Part shown: piece by piece, positions 35,921-44,858 of the stretch
Numbering within the stretch: the stretch's first letter is position 1
Layout: every line of letters begins with the position of its first letter
Source of the DNA: Streptomyces sp. cg36
GTDB lineage: Bacteria > Actinomycetota > Actinomycetes > Streptomycetales > Streptomycetaceae
Length of the DNA: 64,000 nucleotides
Direction of reading: 5' to 3'
Assembly (NCBI RefSeq): GCF_041080675.1
Contig: NZ_CP163520.1
Location: forward strand, 6,353,501 to 6,417,500
Notes under the pieces: model-generated
The model's input: only the letters and a program-made list of their open reading frames with translations
The model's database searches: none
Told to the model about the DNA's origin: nothing
Program-made: the position numbers and the translations under genes

Positions 35921-36976
35921 ATGCGGCTCGGGATCAACCTCGGCTACTGGGGCGCCGGAATGGACGGCGACAACCTCGCCGTCGCCCAGGAGGCCGACCG
36001 GCTCGGCTACGACGTCTGCTGGGCGGCCGAGGCGTACGGCTCGGACGCGCCCACCGTGCTGGCCTGGGTCGCCGCCCAGACCGAGCGCATCGACGTCGGC
36101 TCGGCGATCCTCCAGATCCCGGCCCGCCAGCCCGCGATGACCGCGATGACCGCGGCCACCCTCGACTCGCTCACCGGCGGACGCTTCCGGCTGGGCCTCG
36201 GAGTCTCGGGCCCGCAGGTCTCCGAGGGCTGGTACGGCGTCAAGTTCGACAAGCCGCTGGCCCGCACCCGGGAGTACGTGGAGATCGTCCGCAAGGCGAT
36301 GACCCGCGAGCGGCTCAGCTACGCGGGCGAGCACTGGACGCTGCCGCTGCCGGACGGTCCGGGCAAGCCGCTGAAGCTGACCGTGCACCCGCAGCGCGAG
36401 CACATTCCGCTCTACATCGCCGCCATCGGCCCCAAGAACCTGGAGCAGACCGGCGAGATCGCCGACGGCGCGCTGCTGATCTTCCCCTCCGCCGACCACC
36501 TGGAGGAGACCGCGATCCGCCATCTGCGCGCGGGCCGCGAGAAGGCGGGCCGGACGCTGGAGGGCTTCGACGTCTGCCCGACGCTGCCGCTGGCGCTCGG
36601 CGCGGACGCCGACGTCCCGGCGCTGGCCGACATGTTCCGCCCGTACACCGCGCTGTACGTCGGCGGCATGGGCAGCCGCAAGCAGAACTTCTACAACCAG
36701 CTCGCGCAGCGCATGGGGTACGAGAAGGAGGCAGCCGAGATCCAGGACAAGTACCTCTCGGGCGACAAGGCGGGCGCCGCCGCGGCCATCCCGCAGCAGC
36801 TCATCGACTCCACCACGCTGCTCGGCTCGGTGGAGCGGATCGCCGACCGGATGCGGGCCTACCGGGCCGCCGGGGTCACCACGCTCACCCTCGCCCCGGC
36901 CGGCTTCACCCTGGACGAGCGGGTGGCGGCGCTGCGGGCGGGCGTCGAGGCGCTGGAGCACGCCGGACTAGCGTGA
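35921..36976 (+). CDS. LLM-class F420-dependent oxidoreductase
   Basis: A 351-residue luciferase-like TIM-barrel enzyme. MRLGINLGYWGAGMDG, then DSLTGGRFRLGLGVSGPQVSEGWYG, match the F420-dependent LLM family of actinobacteria. The substrate is unknown. AAGGGGA precedes the ATG. Confidence 0.9.
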   Translation: MRLGINLGYWGAGMDGDNLAVAQEADRLGYDVCWAAEAYGSDAPTVLAWVAAQTERIDVGSAILQIPARQPAMTAMTAATLDSLTGGRFRLGLGVSGPQVSEGWYGVKFDKPLARTREYVEIVRKAMTRERLSYAGEHWTLPLPDGPGKPLKLTVHPQREHIPLYIAAIGPKNLEQTGEIADGALLIFPSADHLEETAIRHLRAGREKAGRTLEGFDVCPTLPLALGADADVPALADMFRPYTALYVGGMGSRKQNFYNQLAQRMGYEKEAAEIQDKYLSGDKAGAAAAIPQQLIDSTTLLGSVERIADRMRAYRAAGVTTLTLAPAGFTLDERVAALRAGVEALEHAGLA

Positions 36977-37218
36977 GGCGGGGCCCGGGGTGACCCGGGA
37001 GGAGGTCTGCGGCCGTGGTGGGGGCTCGGGGGGTCTTCCCCGCCACGGCCGTCACCCCCAACAACGCGCCGTGCGCCGCCCGGGTTACGGGCGCGGGCGG
37101 CCTCGCGCGGTTCCTTCGTTCGGCCCAGCCGACCCGCATCCCTGTTGCCCCGTTCTGTACCTCGCATTTGACTTGCTCTTTGCAGATGTCTGTACGGAAG
37201 TCACGCGGAGGTACGGCG

Positions 37219-38007
37219 ATGCTCTCGGCCAAGAGCCTGTTCCAGGAGATCCTCGACAACGACGAGTCGTTCCGGCTCTTCTGCTCGATCGCCGCCAGCG
37301 GCGAGAGCCAGGGGGGCTGGGAGAACGGCCGCATCAGCGCGCTCGTACCGCCCGGCCGGCGCGACCTCGCGCCCAAGATCGCGCGGCACGGCGCCGACGA
37401 GGACAAGCACGGCCGGATCTTCCACGCCCTTCTGAAGAAGCGCGGTCTGACGCCGCTGCCGGTGCCGCCCGGGACCGACTACACGATGCTCCTGGAGCGC
37501 GCCGGCATCGGGCTCGCCCACGAGCGGCTGCGCCGCGCCGAGCCGCTCACCGAGCAGGACATCGTCACCTACCTCGCGCACAGCCGGGTGACCGAGCAGC
37601 GGGCCGCCGACCAGATGGTGATGCTGGTGCGGTACTTCGGCGGCCACCCCGAGGTCGGCCGGGCGGTCAGGATGATCAGCAACGACGAGGACAACCACCT
37701 CGCGTACTGCCACGAGGAGCTGCTGCGCCTGGCCCGCGCGGGCCACGGCCGCACCATCCAGCGGGTGCTGCGCGAGTGCGCGCTGGCCGAGATCCGCGTC
37801 TACCGGGACGTCAGCCTGGCCGTGATGGACGAGATGGGCCGGGTCCTGGGCTGGCCCAGGGCCAAGTCGGCGGCGCTGACCGCGGGGATCCACGGCGTGT
37901 ACGCGTACGAGCGGGCGGGCGGCTGGCGGCGCATGGTGACCCTGGCGATGCCCGAGCGCCGCGACGCGCTCGGCGGACCGGCGCTGGCGGCCCACGAGTT
38001 CGCCTGA
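37219..38007 (+). CDS. Ferritin-like diiron-fold protein
   Basis: A 262-residue helical protein. Carboxylate/His pairs typical of ferritin-like four-helix bundles are seen (ADEDKHGRIFH and ISNDEDNHLAYCHEE). It probably binds a dimetal site; an oxygenase or ferritin activity cannot be decided. GGAGG lies 7 nt before the ATG. It is convergent with corA, with only 16 nt between stops. Confidence 0.82.
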   Translation: MLSAKSLFQEILDNDESFRLFCSIAASGESQGGWENGRISALVPPGRRDLAPKIARHGADEDKHGRIFHALLKKRGLTPLPVPPGTDYTMLLERAGIGLAHERLRRAEPLTEQDIVTYLAHSRVTEQRAADQMVMLVRYFGGHPEVGRAVRMISNDEDNHLAYCHEELLRLARAGHGRTIQRVLRECALAEIRVYRDVSLAVMDEMGRVLGWPRAKSAALTAGIHGVYAYERAGGWRRMVTLAMPERRDALGGPALAAHEFA

Positions 38008-38023
38008 CCGCTCCCGGGCCGCC

Positions 38024-39040
38024 TCAGAGCCAGCCGCGGCGCTTGAACGTGCGGTACAGCAGCACTTCGAGCGCCGCCATCAGGACCAGCACCGCCGGAT
38101 ACGCCCAGACGTACTTCAGCTCCGGCATGTGCGTGAAGTTCATCCCGTAGATCCCCGCGACCATGGTCGGCACCGCAGCCATCGCCGCCCACGCGGAGAT
38201 CTTGCGCATGTCGTCGTTCTGCCGCACGCCCATCTGCGCCAGATGCGCCGAGAGGATGTCGGAGAGCAGCCGGTCCAGGCCCTCCACGCCTTCGTTGGCG
38301 CGGGTCAGATGGTCGCTGACGTCGCGGAAGAACGGCTGCGCCTGGTCGTGCACGAACGGCACCCCGGCGCCGGAGAGCCGCTGCATCGGCTCGGCCAGCG
38401 GGCCGCTCGCGCGCCGGAACTCCAGGACCTGCCGCTTGAAGGTGTAGATCCGGGAGGCGACCGTGCTGCCGTTGTTCTGGGCGCGCCCCCTGCCCTCGCG
38501 GCCGACCGGGGCGAAGACCTCGGCCTCCAGCTCCTCCAGGTCGGTCTGGAGCTCGGCGGCGACCTCGGTGTAGTGGTCCACGACGGCGTCGCTCACGGCG
38601 TACAGGACGGTCGTCGGGCCGTGCCGCAGCAGCTCCGGCTCGGCCTCCAGCCGCATCCGCACGTCGTGCAGCGGCGAGCCCTCGCCGTGCCGGACGGTCA
38701 CCACGAACGAGTCGCCGATGAACAGCATCAGTTCACCCGTGCTGACGGTGTCGCTCTCCGGCTCGTACGTCACCGGTTTGAGCACCGCGAACAGCGAGTC
38801 GTCGTACACCTCCAGCTTGGGCCGCTGATGGGCCGTCAGGGCGTCCTCGACCGCCAGCGCGTGCAGCCCGAACTCGCTGCTGACCATGGCGAACTCGTCC
38901 TCGGTCGGCTCGTACATGCCCAGCCACACGAACCCGTCCCCGGACGCCCGGGCCTCGTCCAGGGCGTCGGAGTAGTCCGCCGGGCCCTCGGTGCGGCGGC
39001 CGTCCCGGTAGATGGCGCAGTCGACGATCACGGCGCGCAT
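38024..39040 (-). CDS. CorA-family divalent cation transporter
   Basis: A 338-residue protein: a cytoplasmic alpha/beta and long-helix domain, then two C-terminal membrane helices with the pore signature YGMNF between them. It should form a pentameric Mg2+/Co2+ channel. The ATG at 39040 follows GGGGAAGA. Divergent from the phosphatase gene. Confidence 0.92.
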   Translation of the reverse strand: MRAVIVDCAIYRDGRRTEGPADYSDALDEARASGDGFVWLGMYEPTEDEFAMVSSEFGLHALAVEDALTAHQRPKLEVYDDSLFAVLKPVTYEPESDTVSTGELMLFIGDSFVVTVRHGEGSPLHDVRMRLEAEPELLRHGPTTVLYAVSDAVVDHYTEVAAELQTDLEELEAEVFAPVGREGRGRAQNNGSTVASRIYTFKRQVLEFRRASGPLAEPMQRLSGAGVPFVHDQAQPFFRDVSDHLTRANEGVEGLDRLLSDILSAHLAQMGVRQNDDMRKISAWAAMAAVPTMVAGIYGMNFTHMPELKYVWAYPAVLVLMAALEVLLYRTFKRRGWL

Positions 39041-39099
39041 TCTTCCCCGAAGCGGCACCGCCCGCACCCGCCCGCGCCGCTCGGCCTACGCTGGCCGAC

Positions 39100-39834
39100 A
39101 TGGCCACGCTGATCCTCGTACGTCACGGACGCTCCACCGCCAACACCTCCGGCGTGCTGGCCGGGCGCACCCCCGGGGTGCTGCTGGACGAGCGCGGCGC
39201 CGCCCAGGCCGCCGCGCTGCCGGACCGGCTCGCCGGGCTGCCGCTCGCCCTCGCCGTCTCCAGCCCGCTGGAGCGCTGCCGCGAGACCCTGCGCCCGCTC
39301 CTCGACGCCCGCCCCGGGCTCGCCCTGCACACCGACGAGCGCGTCAGCGAGTGCGACTACGGGGACTGGTCGGGCCGCAAGCTCGCCGAGCTCTCCGGGG
39401 ACCCGCTGATGGAGGTGGTGCAGGCGCACCCCTCGGCGGCGGCGTTCCCGGGCGGCGAGTCGATGCGGGCCATGCAGCAGCGGGCCGTGGAGTCGGTGCG
39501 CGAGTGGAACGCGCGCGTGGACGACGAACACGGCCCGGAGGCAGCCTTCGTCCTGTGCTCGCACGGCGACGTCATCAAGTCGGTCGTCGCCGACGCCCTC
39601 GGCATGCATCTGGACCTCTTTCAGCGGATCTCGGTGGAACCGTGTTCCCTCACCGCGATCCGCTACACCCGGCTGCGCCCGTTCCTGCTGCGGCTGGGGG
39701 AGACCGGCGACTTCGGCTCGCTGGCGCCCAGCGCACCCAAGGAGTCCGGGGCGCCGCAGGGGGCCGAGGAGTCCGCGCGGGAGTCGGCCGCGGCCAGTCA
39801 GGCCGTGGTCGGGGGTGGCGCGGGAGCACCGTGA
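39100..39834 (+). CDS. Histidine-phosphatase family protein (MSMEG_4193 type)
   Basis: A 244-residue phosphoglycerate-mutase-like phosphatase. The phosphohistidine lies in VRHGRST (His9), the second arginine in SSPLERCRET, and SHGDVIKSV carries the second His. The order phosphatase, DUF3090, PI3/4-kinase-like protein, mshC is a recurrent actinobacterial set. Substrate unknown. The C-terminal 40 residues are Ala/Gly/Ser-rich and disordered. Confidence 0.9.
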   Translation: MATLILVRHGRSTANTSGVLAGRTPGVLLDERGAAQAAALPDRLAGLPLALAVSSPLERCRETLRPLLDARPGLALHTDERVSECDYGDWSGRKLAELSGDPLMEVVQAHPSAAAFPGGESMRAMQQRAVESVREWNARVDDEHGPEAAFVLCSHGDVIKSVVADALGMHLDLFQRISVEPCSLTAIRYTRLRPFLLRLGETGDFGSLAPSAPKESGAPQGAEESARESAAASQAVVGGGAGAP

Positions 39835-39929
39835 TCGCCGGGCGCAGTAGGGTGGACGGGCCGAAAACCCCGCGCTCAGCCCCGGCGGCACCCTACTCAC
39901 CGCTCAATTCGACATAGGGAGACCAGGAC

Positions 39930-40520
39930 GTGTCCCGTCAGGTGTTCTTCTACGATCCGCCGGACCGCTTCGTGGCCGGTACGGTCGGGCTGCCCGGACG
40001 CCGTACGTTCTTCCTCCAGGCGTCCGCGGGCAGCCGTACCACCAGTGTCGCCCTGGAGAAGACGCAGGTCGCGGCGCTCGCCGAGCGCATCGACGAACTC
40101 CTCGACGAGGTCGTGCGGCGCACCGGGGGGAACGCCCCGGTCCCGGCCGTCGCCCCCGCCGACGTCACCGACACCGCGCCGCTGGACTCGCCCGTCGAGG
40201 AGGAGTTCCGGGTCGGCACCATGGCGCTGGCCTGGGACGGCGAGGAACAGCGCATGGTGATCGAGGCGCAGGCCCTCGTCGAGCTCGACGCGGACTCCGA
40301 GGAGGACCTCGCGGAGGCCGAGGAGCGGCTGCTCCAGGACGACGAGAACGGCCCGCCCATGCTGCGGGTGCGCCTGACCGGCGCCCAGGCCCGCGCGTTC
40401 GCCAAGCGCGCCCTGGACGTGGTGAACGCGGGCCGCCCGCCGTGCCCGCTGTGCAGCCTGCCGCTCGACCCGGAAGGACACGTATGCCCGCGCCAGAACG
40501 GATACCGACGGGGAGCCTGA
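39930..40520 (+). CDS. DUF3090 family protein
   Basis: A 196-residue protein beginning SRQVFFYDPPDRFVAGTVG, the DUF3090 signature, and ending in a small zinc-ribbon-like tail (CPLCSLPLDPEGHVC). It starts with a GTG after AGGGAGA. It overlaps the next gene by 37 nt, implying coupling. The family has no proven role but is tightly linked to the downstream kinase-like gene across actinobacteria. Confidence 0.9.
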   Translation: MSRQVFFYDPPDRFVAGTVGLPGRRTFFLQASAGSRTTSVALEKTQVAALAERIDELLDEVVRRTGGNAPVPAVAPADVTDTAPLDSPVEEEFRVGTMALAWDGEEQRMVIEAQALVELDADSEEDLAEAEERLLQDDENGPPMLRVRLTGAQARAFAKRALDVVNAGRPPCPLCSLPLDPEGHVCPRQNGYRRGA

Positions 40521-41320
40521 CGGCGGTGGAGCTGCTCACCAAGGGCGAGCTCACCGTGCGCGGCCGGATCCGCGAGGCGTCCAACGCGGTGCTCTACTGC
40601 TCCGTCGCGCACGAGGGCGAGAGCGTCTCCTGCGTCTACAAGCCGGTCGCCGGGGAGCGCCCGCTGTGGGACTTCCCGGACGGCACCCTCGCCCAGCGCG
40701 AGGTGGCCGCCTACGAGGTGTGCGCGGCGCTGGGCTGGGACCTGGTGCCGCCGACGGTGCTGCGCGACGGGCCCTACGGCGAGGGCATGGTCCAGCTGTG
40801 GATCGAGAGCGCCGACGGGGAGTCCGAGGAGGCCGGGGCCGGGCTGCTGGCGCTCGTCGACGCGGAGGAGCCGGGCGAGGGCTGGAAGGCCGTGGGGCTC
40901 GCCGACGTCGGCGAGGGCCGCACCGCGCTCCTGGTGCACGCGGACGACGAGCGGCTGCGCCGGCTCGCCGTGCTCGACGCCGTGATCAACAACGGTGACC
41001 GCAAGGGCGGCCACCTGCTGCCCGCGGCGGGCGGCGCGCTCTTCGGCATCGACCACGGCGTCACCTTCCACGTGGACGACAAGCTGCGCACCCTGCTGTG
41101 GGGGTGGGCGGGCGAGCCGCTGCCCGCCGAGGCGGTGGCGGCGCTCACCGGGCTGCGGGCCGCGCTGGCCGCCGGGGAGCCGCTGGCCACCCGACTGGCG
41201 GAGCTGATCACGGCGGGCGAGCTGGACGCCCTGCGCGGGCGGGTGGCGCGGCTGCTGGCCGACGGGGTGCACCGCAGCCCGTCGGGGGAGTGGCCGCCGA
41301 TCCCCTGGCCGCCGGTGTAG
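40484..41320 (+). CDS. SCO1664 family protein (PI3/4-kinase-like fold)
   Basis: A 278-residue protein. SCVYKPVAGERPLWDFPDGTLAQREVAAYEV resembles the ATP-binding lysine segment of PI3/PI4-kinase-like and HipA-like proteins, VINNGDRKGGHLL the catalytic loop (N-D-R-x-x-x-H) and FGIDHGVTFH the metal-binding loop. A lipid or protein kinase activity is possible but unproven. GGAAGGA precedes the ATG, inside the DUF3090 gene. Confidence 0.85.
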   Translation: MPAPERIPTGSLTAVELLTKGELTVRGRIREASNAVLYCSVAHEGESVSCVYKPVAGERPLWDFPDGTLAQREVAAYEVCAALGWDLVPPTVLRDGPYGEGMVQLWIESADGESEEAGAGLLALVDAEEPGEGWKAVGLADVGEGRTALLVHADDERLRRLAVLDAVINNGDRKGGHLLPAAGGALFGIDHGVTFHVDDKLRTLLWGWAGEPLPAEAVAALTGLRAALAAGEPLATRLAELITAGELDALRGRVARLLADGVHRSPSGEWPPIPWPPV

Positions 41321-41484
41321 GCGCTGGTCACGGCCGGAAGGGCGGGCCGGGCCCGGTACGGTGGTACGTATCGGGACAAGTGTGATCCATGCACGCCGGG
41401 CGGGGTCTGCGCAAGAGCGCGCATTCGGCCAAGAGCGCACCTCCGGTTCGAATATGGAGAGTGCATCCGGTTACGCTCGTGTAC

Positions 41485-42714
41485 ATGCATGCCTGGCCCG
41501 CTTCTGAGGTCCCCGCCCTGCCCGGCAAGGGCCGCGACCTCCGGATCCACGACACCGCGACCGGCGGTCTGGTCACCCTCGACCCCGGTCCCGTCGCCCG
41601 TATCTACGTCTGCGGCATCACGCCGTACGACGCGACCCACCTGGGTCACGCGGCGACCTACAACGCGTTCGACCTCGTCCAGCGCGTGTGGCTCGACACC
41701 AAGCGGCAGGTTCACTACGTCCAGAACGTGACCGACGTGGACGATCCGCTCCTGGAGCGCGCCATCCGCGACGGGCAGGACTGGACCGAGCTCGCCGAGC
41801 GCGAGACCTCGCTGTTCCGCGAGGACATGACCGCCCTGCGCATGCTCCCGCCCCGGCACTACATCGGTGCCGTGGAGGCGATACCCGGCATCGTCCCGCT
41901 GGTCGAACGGCTGCGGGACGCGGGCGCCGCCTACGAGCTCGACGGGGACATCTACTTCTCCGTGGAGAGCGACGCCCACTTCGGCCAGGTCTCCGGTCTG
42001 GACGCCGAAACGATGCGCCACCTCTCCGCCGAGCGCGGCGGCGACCCCGAGCGCCCCGGCAAGAAGAACCCCCTCGACCCGATGCTGTGGATGGCCGCCC
42101 GCGAGGGCGAGCCGAGCTGGGACGGCGCGAGCCTGGGCCGCGGCCGGCCCGGCTGGCACATCGAGTGCGTCGCCATCGCCCTGGACCACCTGGGCATGGG
42201 CTTCGACGTCCAGGGCGGCGGCTCCGACCTGGCCTTCCCGCACCACGAGATGGGCGCCTCCCACGCCCAGGTGCTGACCGGCGAGTTCCCGATGGCCAAG
42301 GCGTACGTGCACGCCGGAATGGTCGCGCTGCACGGCGAGAAGATGTCGAAGTCCCGGGGCAACCTGGTCTTCGTCTCCACGCTGCGCCGCGACGGGGTCG
42401 ACCCGGCCGCGATCCGCCTCGCCCTGCTCTCGCACCACTACCGGGCCGACTGGGAGTGGACCGACCAGGTCCTCCAGGAGGCCCAGGAGCGGCTCGCCCG
42501 CTGGCGCGCGGCCGTCTCCCGCCCGGACGGGCCGTCCGCCGACGCGCTGGTCGAGGAGGTCCGAGCCGCGCTCGCCGAGGACCTGGACGCCCCGGCCGCG
42601 CTGCTCGCGGTGGACCGCTGGGCGGCCCGCCAGGCCGACGAGGGCGGCAGCGACGAGGGTGCGCCGGGCCTGGTCTCGCGCACGGTCGACGCACTGCTCG
42701 GCGTGGCCCTCTAG
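41485..42714 (+). CDS. mshC: Mycothiol cysteine ligase
   Basis: A 409-residue cysteinyl-tRNA-synthetase-like enzyme: zinc ligand Cys43 ([15 protein letters not shown]), HIGH-like THLGH to residue 55, WHIECVA and KMSKS at 286-290. MshC joins cysteine to glucosaminyl-inositol, the third step of mycothiol synthesis, using ATP. Its length fits the family. No Shine-Dalgarno sequence precedes the ATG; TACGCT lies 7 nt upstream, so the mRNA may be leaderless, with an in-frame GTG at 41479 as the alternative. mscR in this window uses the product. Confidence 0.96.
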   Translation: MHAWPASEVPALPGKGRDLRIHDTATGGLVTLDPGPVARIYVCGITPYDATHLGHAATYNAFDLVQRVWLDTKRQVHYVQNVTDVDDPLLERAIRDGQDWTELAERETSLFREDMTALRMLPPRHYIGAVEAIPGIVPLVERLRDAGAAYELDGDIYFSVESDAHFGQVSGLDAETMRHLSAERGGDPERPGKKNPLDPMLWMAAREGEPSWDGASLGRGRPGWHIECVAIALDHLGMGFDVQGGGSDLAFPHHEMGASHAQVLTGEFPMAKAYVHAGMVALHGEKMSKSRGNLVFVSTLRRDGVDPAAIRLALLSHHYRADWEWTDQVLQEAQERLARWRAAVSRPDGPSADALVEEVRAALAEDLDAPAALLAVDRWAARQADEGGSDEGAPGLVSRTVDALLGVAL

Positions 42715-42754
42715 GAGCCGCGGGAACGATACGGCGGCCGCGCGCGGGCCGCAG

Positions 42755-42798
42755 GCACGAAAGCGCCGGGCGGGATCTCCCGCCCGGCGCTTTCGTGC
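42755..42798. terminator. Bidirectional terminator between mshC and PAC2 gene
   Basis: A perfect 20-bp stem with loop ATCT; AAAGCGCC on one side and GGCGCTTTCG on the other give short T-runs in both directions between the convergent genes. Confidence 0.9.
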
Positions 42799-42813
42799 GT
42801 CGGTGCCGACTGC

Positions 42814-43803
42814 TCAGTCGTCCGAGGGCTCCGGGCCCTCGCCGCCCTCGTCGGTGCTCTCGCGCGGCGGCTTCGGCGGCCGGGTGCGCCCGCTGCCGGG
42901 GTCGCGCAGGTACGAGGTGGACTCACCGCCGTCGGTGGCGTGGCCGCCGGGCGCCCCGGGCCCGCCGTCGCGCCGCCGCAGATACCGCTCGAACTCGCGG
43001 GCGATGGCCTCGCCGGACGCCTCGGGCAGGTCCGCGGTGTCCCGCGCCTCCTCCAACGTCTGCACGTACTCGGCCACTTCGCTGTCCTCGGCCGCCAGCT
43101 GGTCCACCCCGAGCTGCCAGGCGCGGGCGTCCTCGGCCAGGTCGCCCAGCGGGATGCGCAGGTCGATGAGGTCCTCCAGCCGGTTCAGCAGGGCCAGGGT
43201 GGCCTTGGGGTTGGGCGGCTGCGAGACGTAGTGGGGGACCGCCGCCCAGAGGCTGACCGCCGGGACGCCCGCGTGGGTGCACGCCTCCTGGAGGATGCCG
43301 ACGATGCCGGTCGGACCCTCGTAGCGGGTCTCCTCCAGGTCCATGGTGCGCGCCAGGTCCGGGTCGGAGGTGACCCCGCTGACCGGCACCGGGCGGGTGT
43401 GCGGGGTGTCGCCGAGCAGCGCGCCCAGGATCACCACCATCTCGACGCCCAGTTCGTGCGCGAAGCCCAGGATCTCGTTGCAGAACGAGCGCCAGCGCAT
43501 CGACGGTTCGATCCCGCGCACCAGCACCAGGTCGCGCGGCTTCTCGCCGCCGATCCGGACGACCGAGAGCCGGGTGGTGGGCCAGGTGATCCGGCGGACC
43601 CCGCCCTCCAGGAACACCGTCGGCCGGTTGACCTGGAAGTCGTAGTAGTCCTCGGCGTCCAGCGCGGCGAAGACCTCGCCCTTCCACTCCCGCTCCAGGT
43701 GAGCGACGGCTGAGGAGGCGGAGTCGCCCGCGTCGTTCCAGCCCTCGAACGCGGCGATCATGACCGGGTCGACCAGCTCGGGAACTCCCTCCAGCTCGAT
43801 CAC
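42814..43803 (-). CDS. PAC2 family (proteasome-assembly-chaperone-like) protein
   Basis: A 329-residue PAC2 protein (VMIAAFEGWNDAGDSASSAV at the N-terminus, VVILGALLGDTPHTRPVPV in the middle), ending in an acidic, Pro-rich disordered tail. The GTG at 43803 is preceded by GGAGG. Actinobacterial PAC2 proteins are linked to proteasome biology by homology to eukaryotic assembly chaperones, but a role in assembly is not established. Actinobacteria do have the Pup-proteasome. Confidence 0.9.
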   Translation of the reverse strand: MIELEGVPELVDPVMIAAFEGWNDAGDSASSAVAHLEREWKGEVFAALDAEDYYDFQVNRPTVFLEGGVRRITWPTTRLSVVRIGGEKPRDLVLVRGIEPSMRWRSFCNEILGFAHELGVEMVVILGALLGDTPHTRPVPVSGVTSDPDLARTMDLEETRYEGPTGIVGILQEACTHAGVPAVSLWAAVPHYVSQPPNPKATLALLNRLEDLIDLRIPLGDLAEDARAWQLGVDQLAAEDSEVAEYVQTLEEARDTADLPEASGEAIAREFERYLRRRDGGPGAPGGHATDGGESTSYLRDPGSGRTRPPKPPRESTDEGGEGPEPSDD

Positions 43804-44133
43804 CCAGTGCCTCCCTCCGAAGTCCTCATGCGTACGCCCCAACCTTACGGCTTCAGCACTACCCCGCCGCAGCCCCCGTGCACGGCCCGGTCCCCGCCGG
43901 AGTGATGTCCGCATGAAGGGGCGTCAGATGGGGCATGCGGCGATCCGCCCGGACATTCATCCGAGCTGTACGGGGTCAGCGCCCCGGAATCCCGGCCTCG
44001 ACCCCGGCATCCGGGGGTGCGGCGGCTTGAGACATCGGATGACTGTGAGAGATCGGATGTTCGACCAGATGTTCGTCGCAAGAGTTCTGCACACCGGACT
44101 CGGCCACCGGGGGCACGCGGCACCGGCCACCCG
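43804..44133. other. Intergenic region upstream of the PAC2 gene
   Basis: 330 bp with no gene I can support. It should hold the PAC2 promoter. The only notable content is the pair of TCGGATG-containing repeats at 44030-44060, which match a site at the FadR-type regulator's own start. Confidence 0.5.
44030..44060. promoter_or_regulatory. Candidate FadR-type operator, downstream copy
   Basis: AGACATCGGATGA at 44030-44042 is identical over 13 bp to 44818-44830, and a related GAGATCGGATG follows at 44049-44059. Confidence 0.45.
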
Positions 44134-44805
44134 CTACGGCGCCTCCCGCAGCCACCGCTCCACGCCCGCGATGTGCACCGTCGCCCAGGACCGCGCCGCC
44201 TCCGCGTCCCGGTCCCGCAGGGCCGCCAGGATCGCGCGGTGCTCGCGCAGGGTGCGGGCCACCGCGTCCTGCCTGGCGAGCCCGCGCCACACCCGGGCCC
44301 GGGTGGCGGGCCCGGACAGACCGTCCAGCAGCGAGCAGAGCACCGAGTTCCCGGCGCTCCGCACGATCGTGCGGTGGAACTCCAGGTCGCAGGCGACCAG
44401 TTCCTCCACCGAGGGGTCCGGGCCCAGCGCGTCCAGCCGGGCGGTCAGCGCGTCGAGCTGGGCCTGTTCGATCCGGCCCGCCGCCGTCGCCGTCGCGGCG
44501 GGCTCCAGGATCCGCCGGACGGCCAGGAACTCCAGGACCGTGTCGTCGCGGTGGAGGTCCACGACGAAGCCCAGCGCCTCCAGGAGGAGCTGCGGGGCGA
44601 GGCTGGTGACATAGGTGCCGTCGCCCTGGCGCACGTCGAGGACGCGGATCAGCGAGAGCGCGCGGACCGCCTCGCGCAGGGAGTTCCTGGACAGGCCCAG
44701 TCCGGCGGCGAGTTCGCTCTCCCTGGGGAGCCGGTCGCCCGGCCGCAGCGCACCGGAGACGATCAGTTCCTTGATCTTCTCGATGGCCTCGTCGGTGACT
44801 GCCAC
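44134..44805 (-). CDS. FadR-subfamily GntR regulator
   Basis: A 223-residue protein: winged helix (ELAAGLGLSRNSLREAVRALSLIRVLDVRQGDGTYV) and an FCD domain (CDLEFHRTIVRSAGNSVL). The GTG at 44805 is chosen because GGAGG lies 7 nt upstream; an in-frame ATG at 44823 is itself 5' of that site. It follows the LLM monooxygenase by 53 nt on the same strand. The effector is unknown, probably a small organic acid. Confidence 0.88.
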   Translation of the reverse strand: MAVTDEAIEKIKELIVSGALRPGDRLPRESELAAGLGLSRNSLREAVRALSLIRVLDVRQGDGTYVTSLAPQLLLEALGFVVDLHRDDTVLEFLAVRRILEPAATATAAGRIEQAQLDALTARLDALGPDPSVEELVACDLEFHRTIVRSAGNSVLCSLLDGLSGPATRARVWRGLARQDAVARTLREHRAILAALRDRDAEAARSWATVHIAGVERWLREAP

Positions 44806-44817
44806 GGGGCGACCTCC

Positions 44818-44830
44818 AGACATCGGATGA
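44818..44830. promoter_or_regulatory. Candidate FadR-type operator at the regulator's start
   Basis: AGACATCGGATGA repeats the sequence at 44030-44042 exactly and lies directly before the regulator's ribosome-binding site, suiting autoregulation. Confidence 0.45.
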
Positions 44831-44858
44831 ATCGCTCCCCATTATGCGGCCGGGCCGG

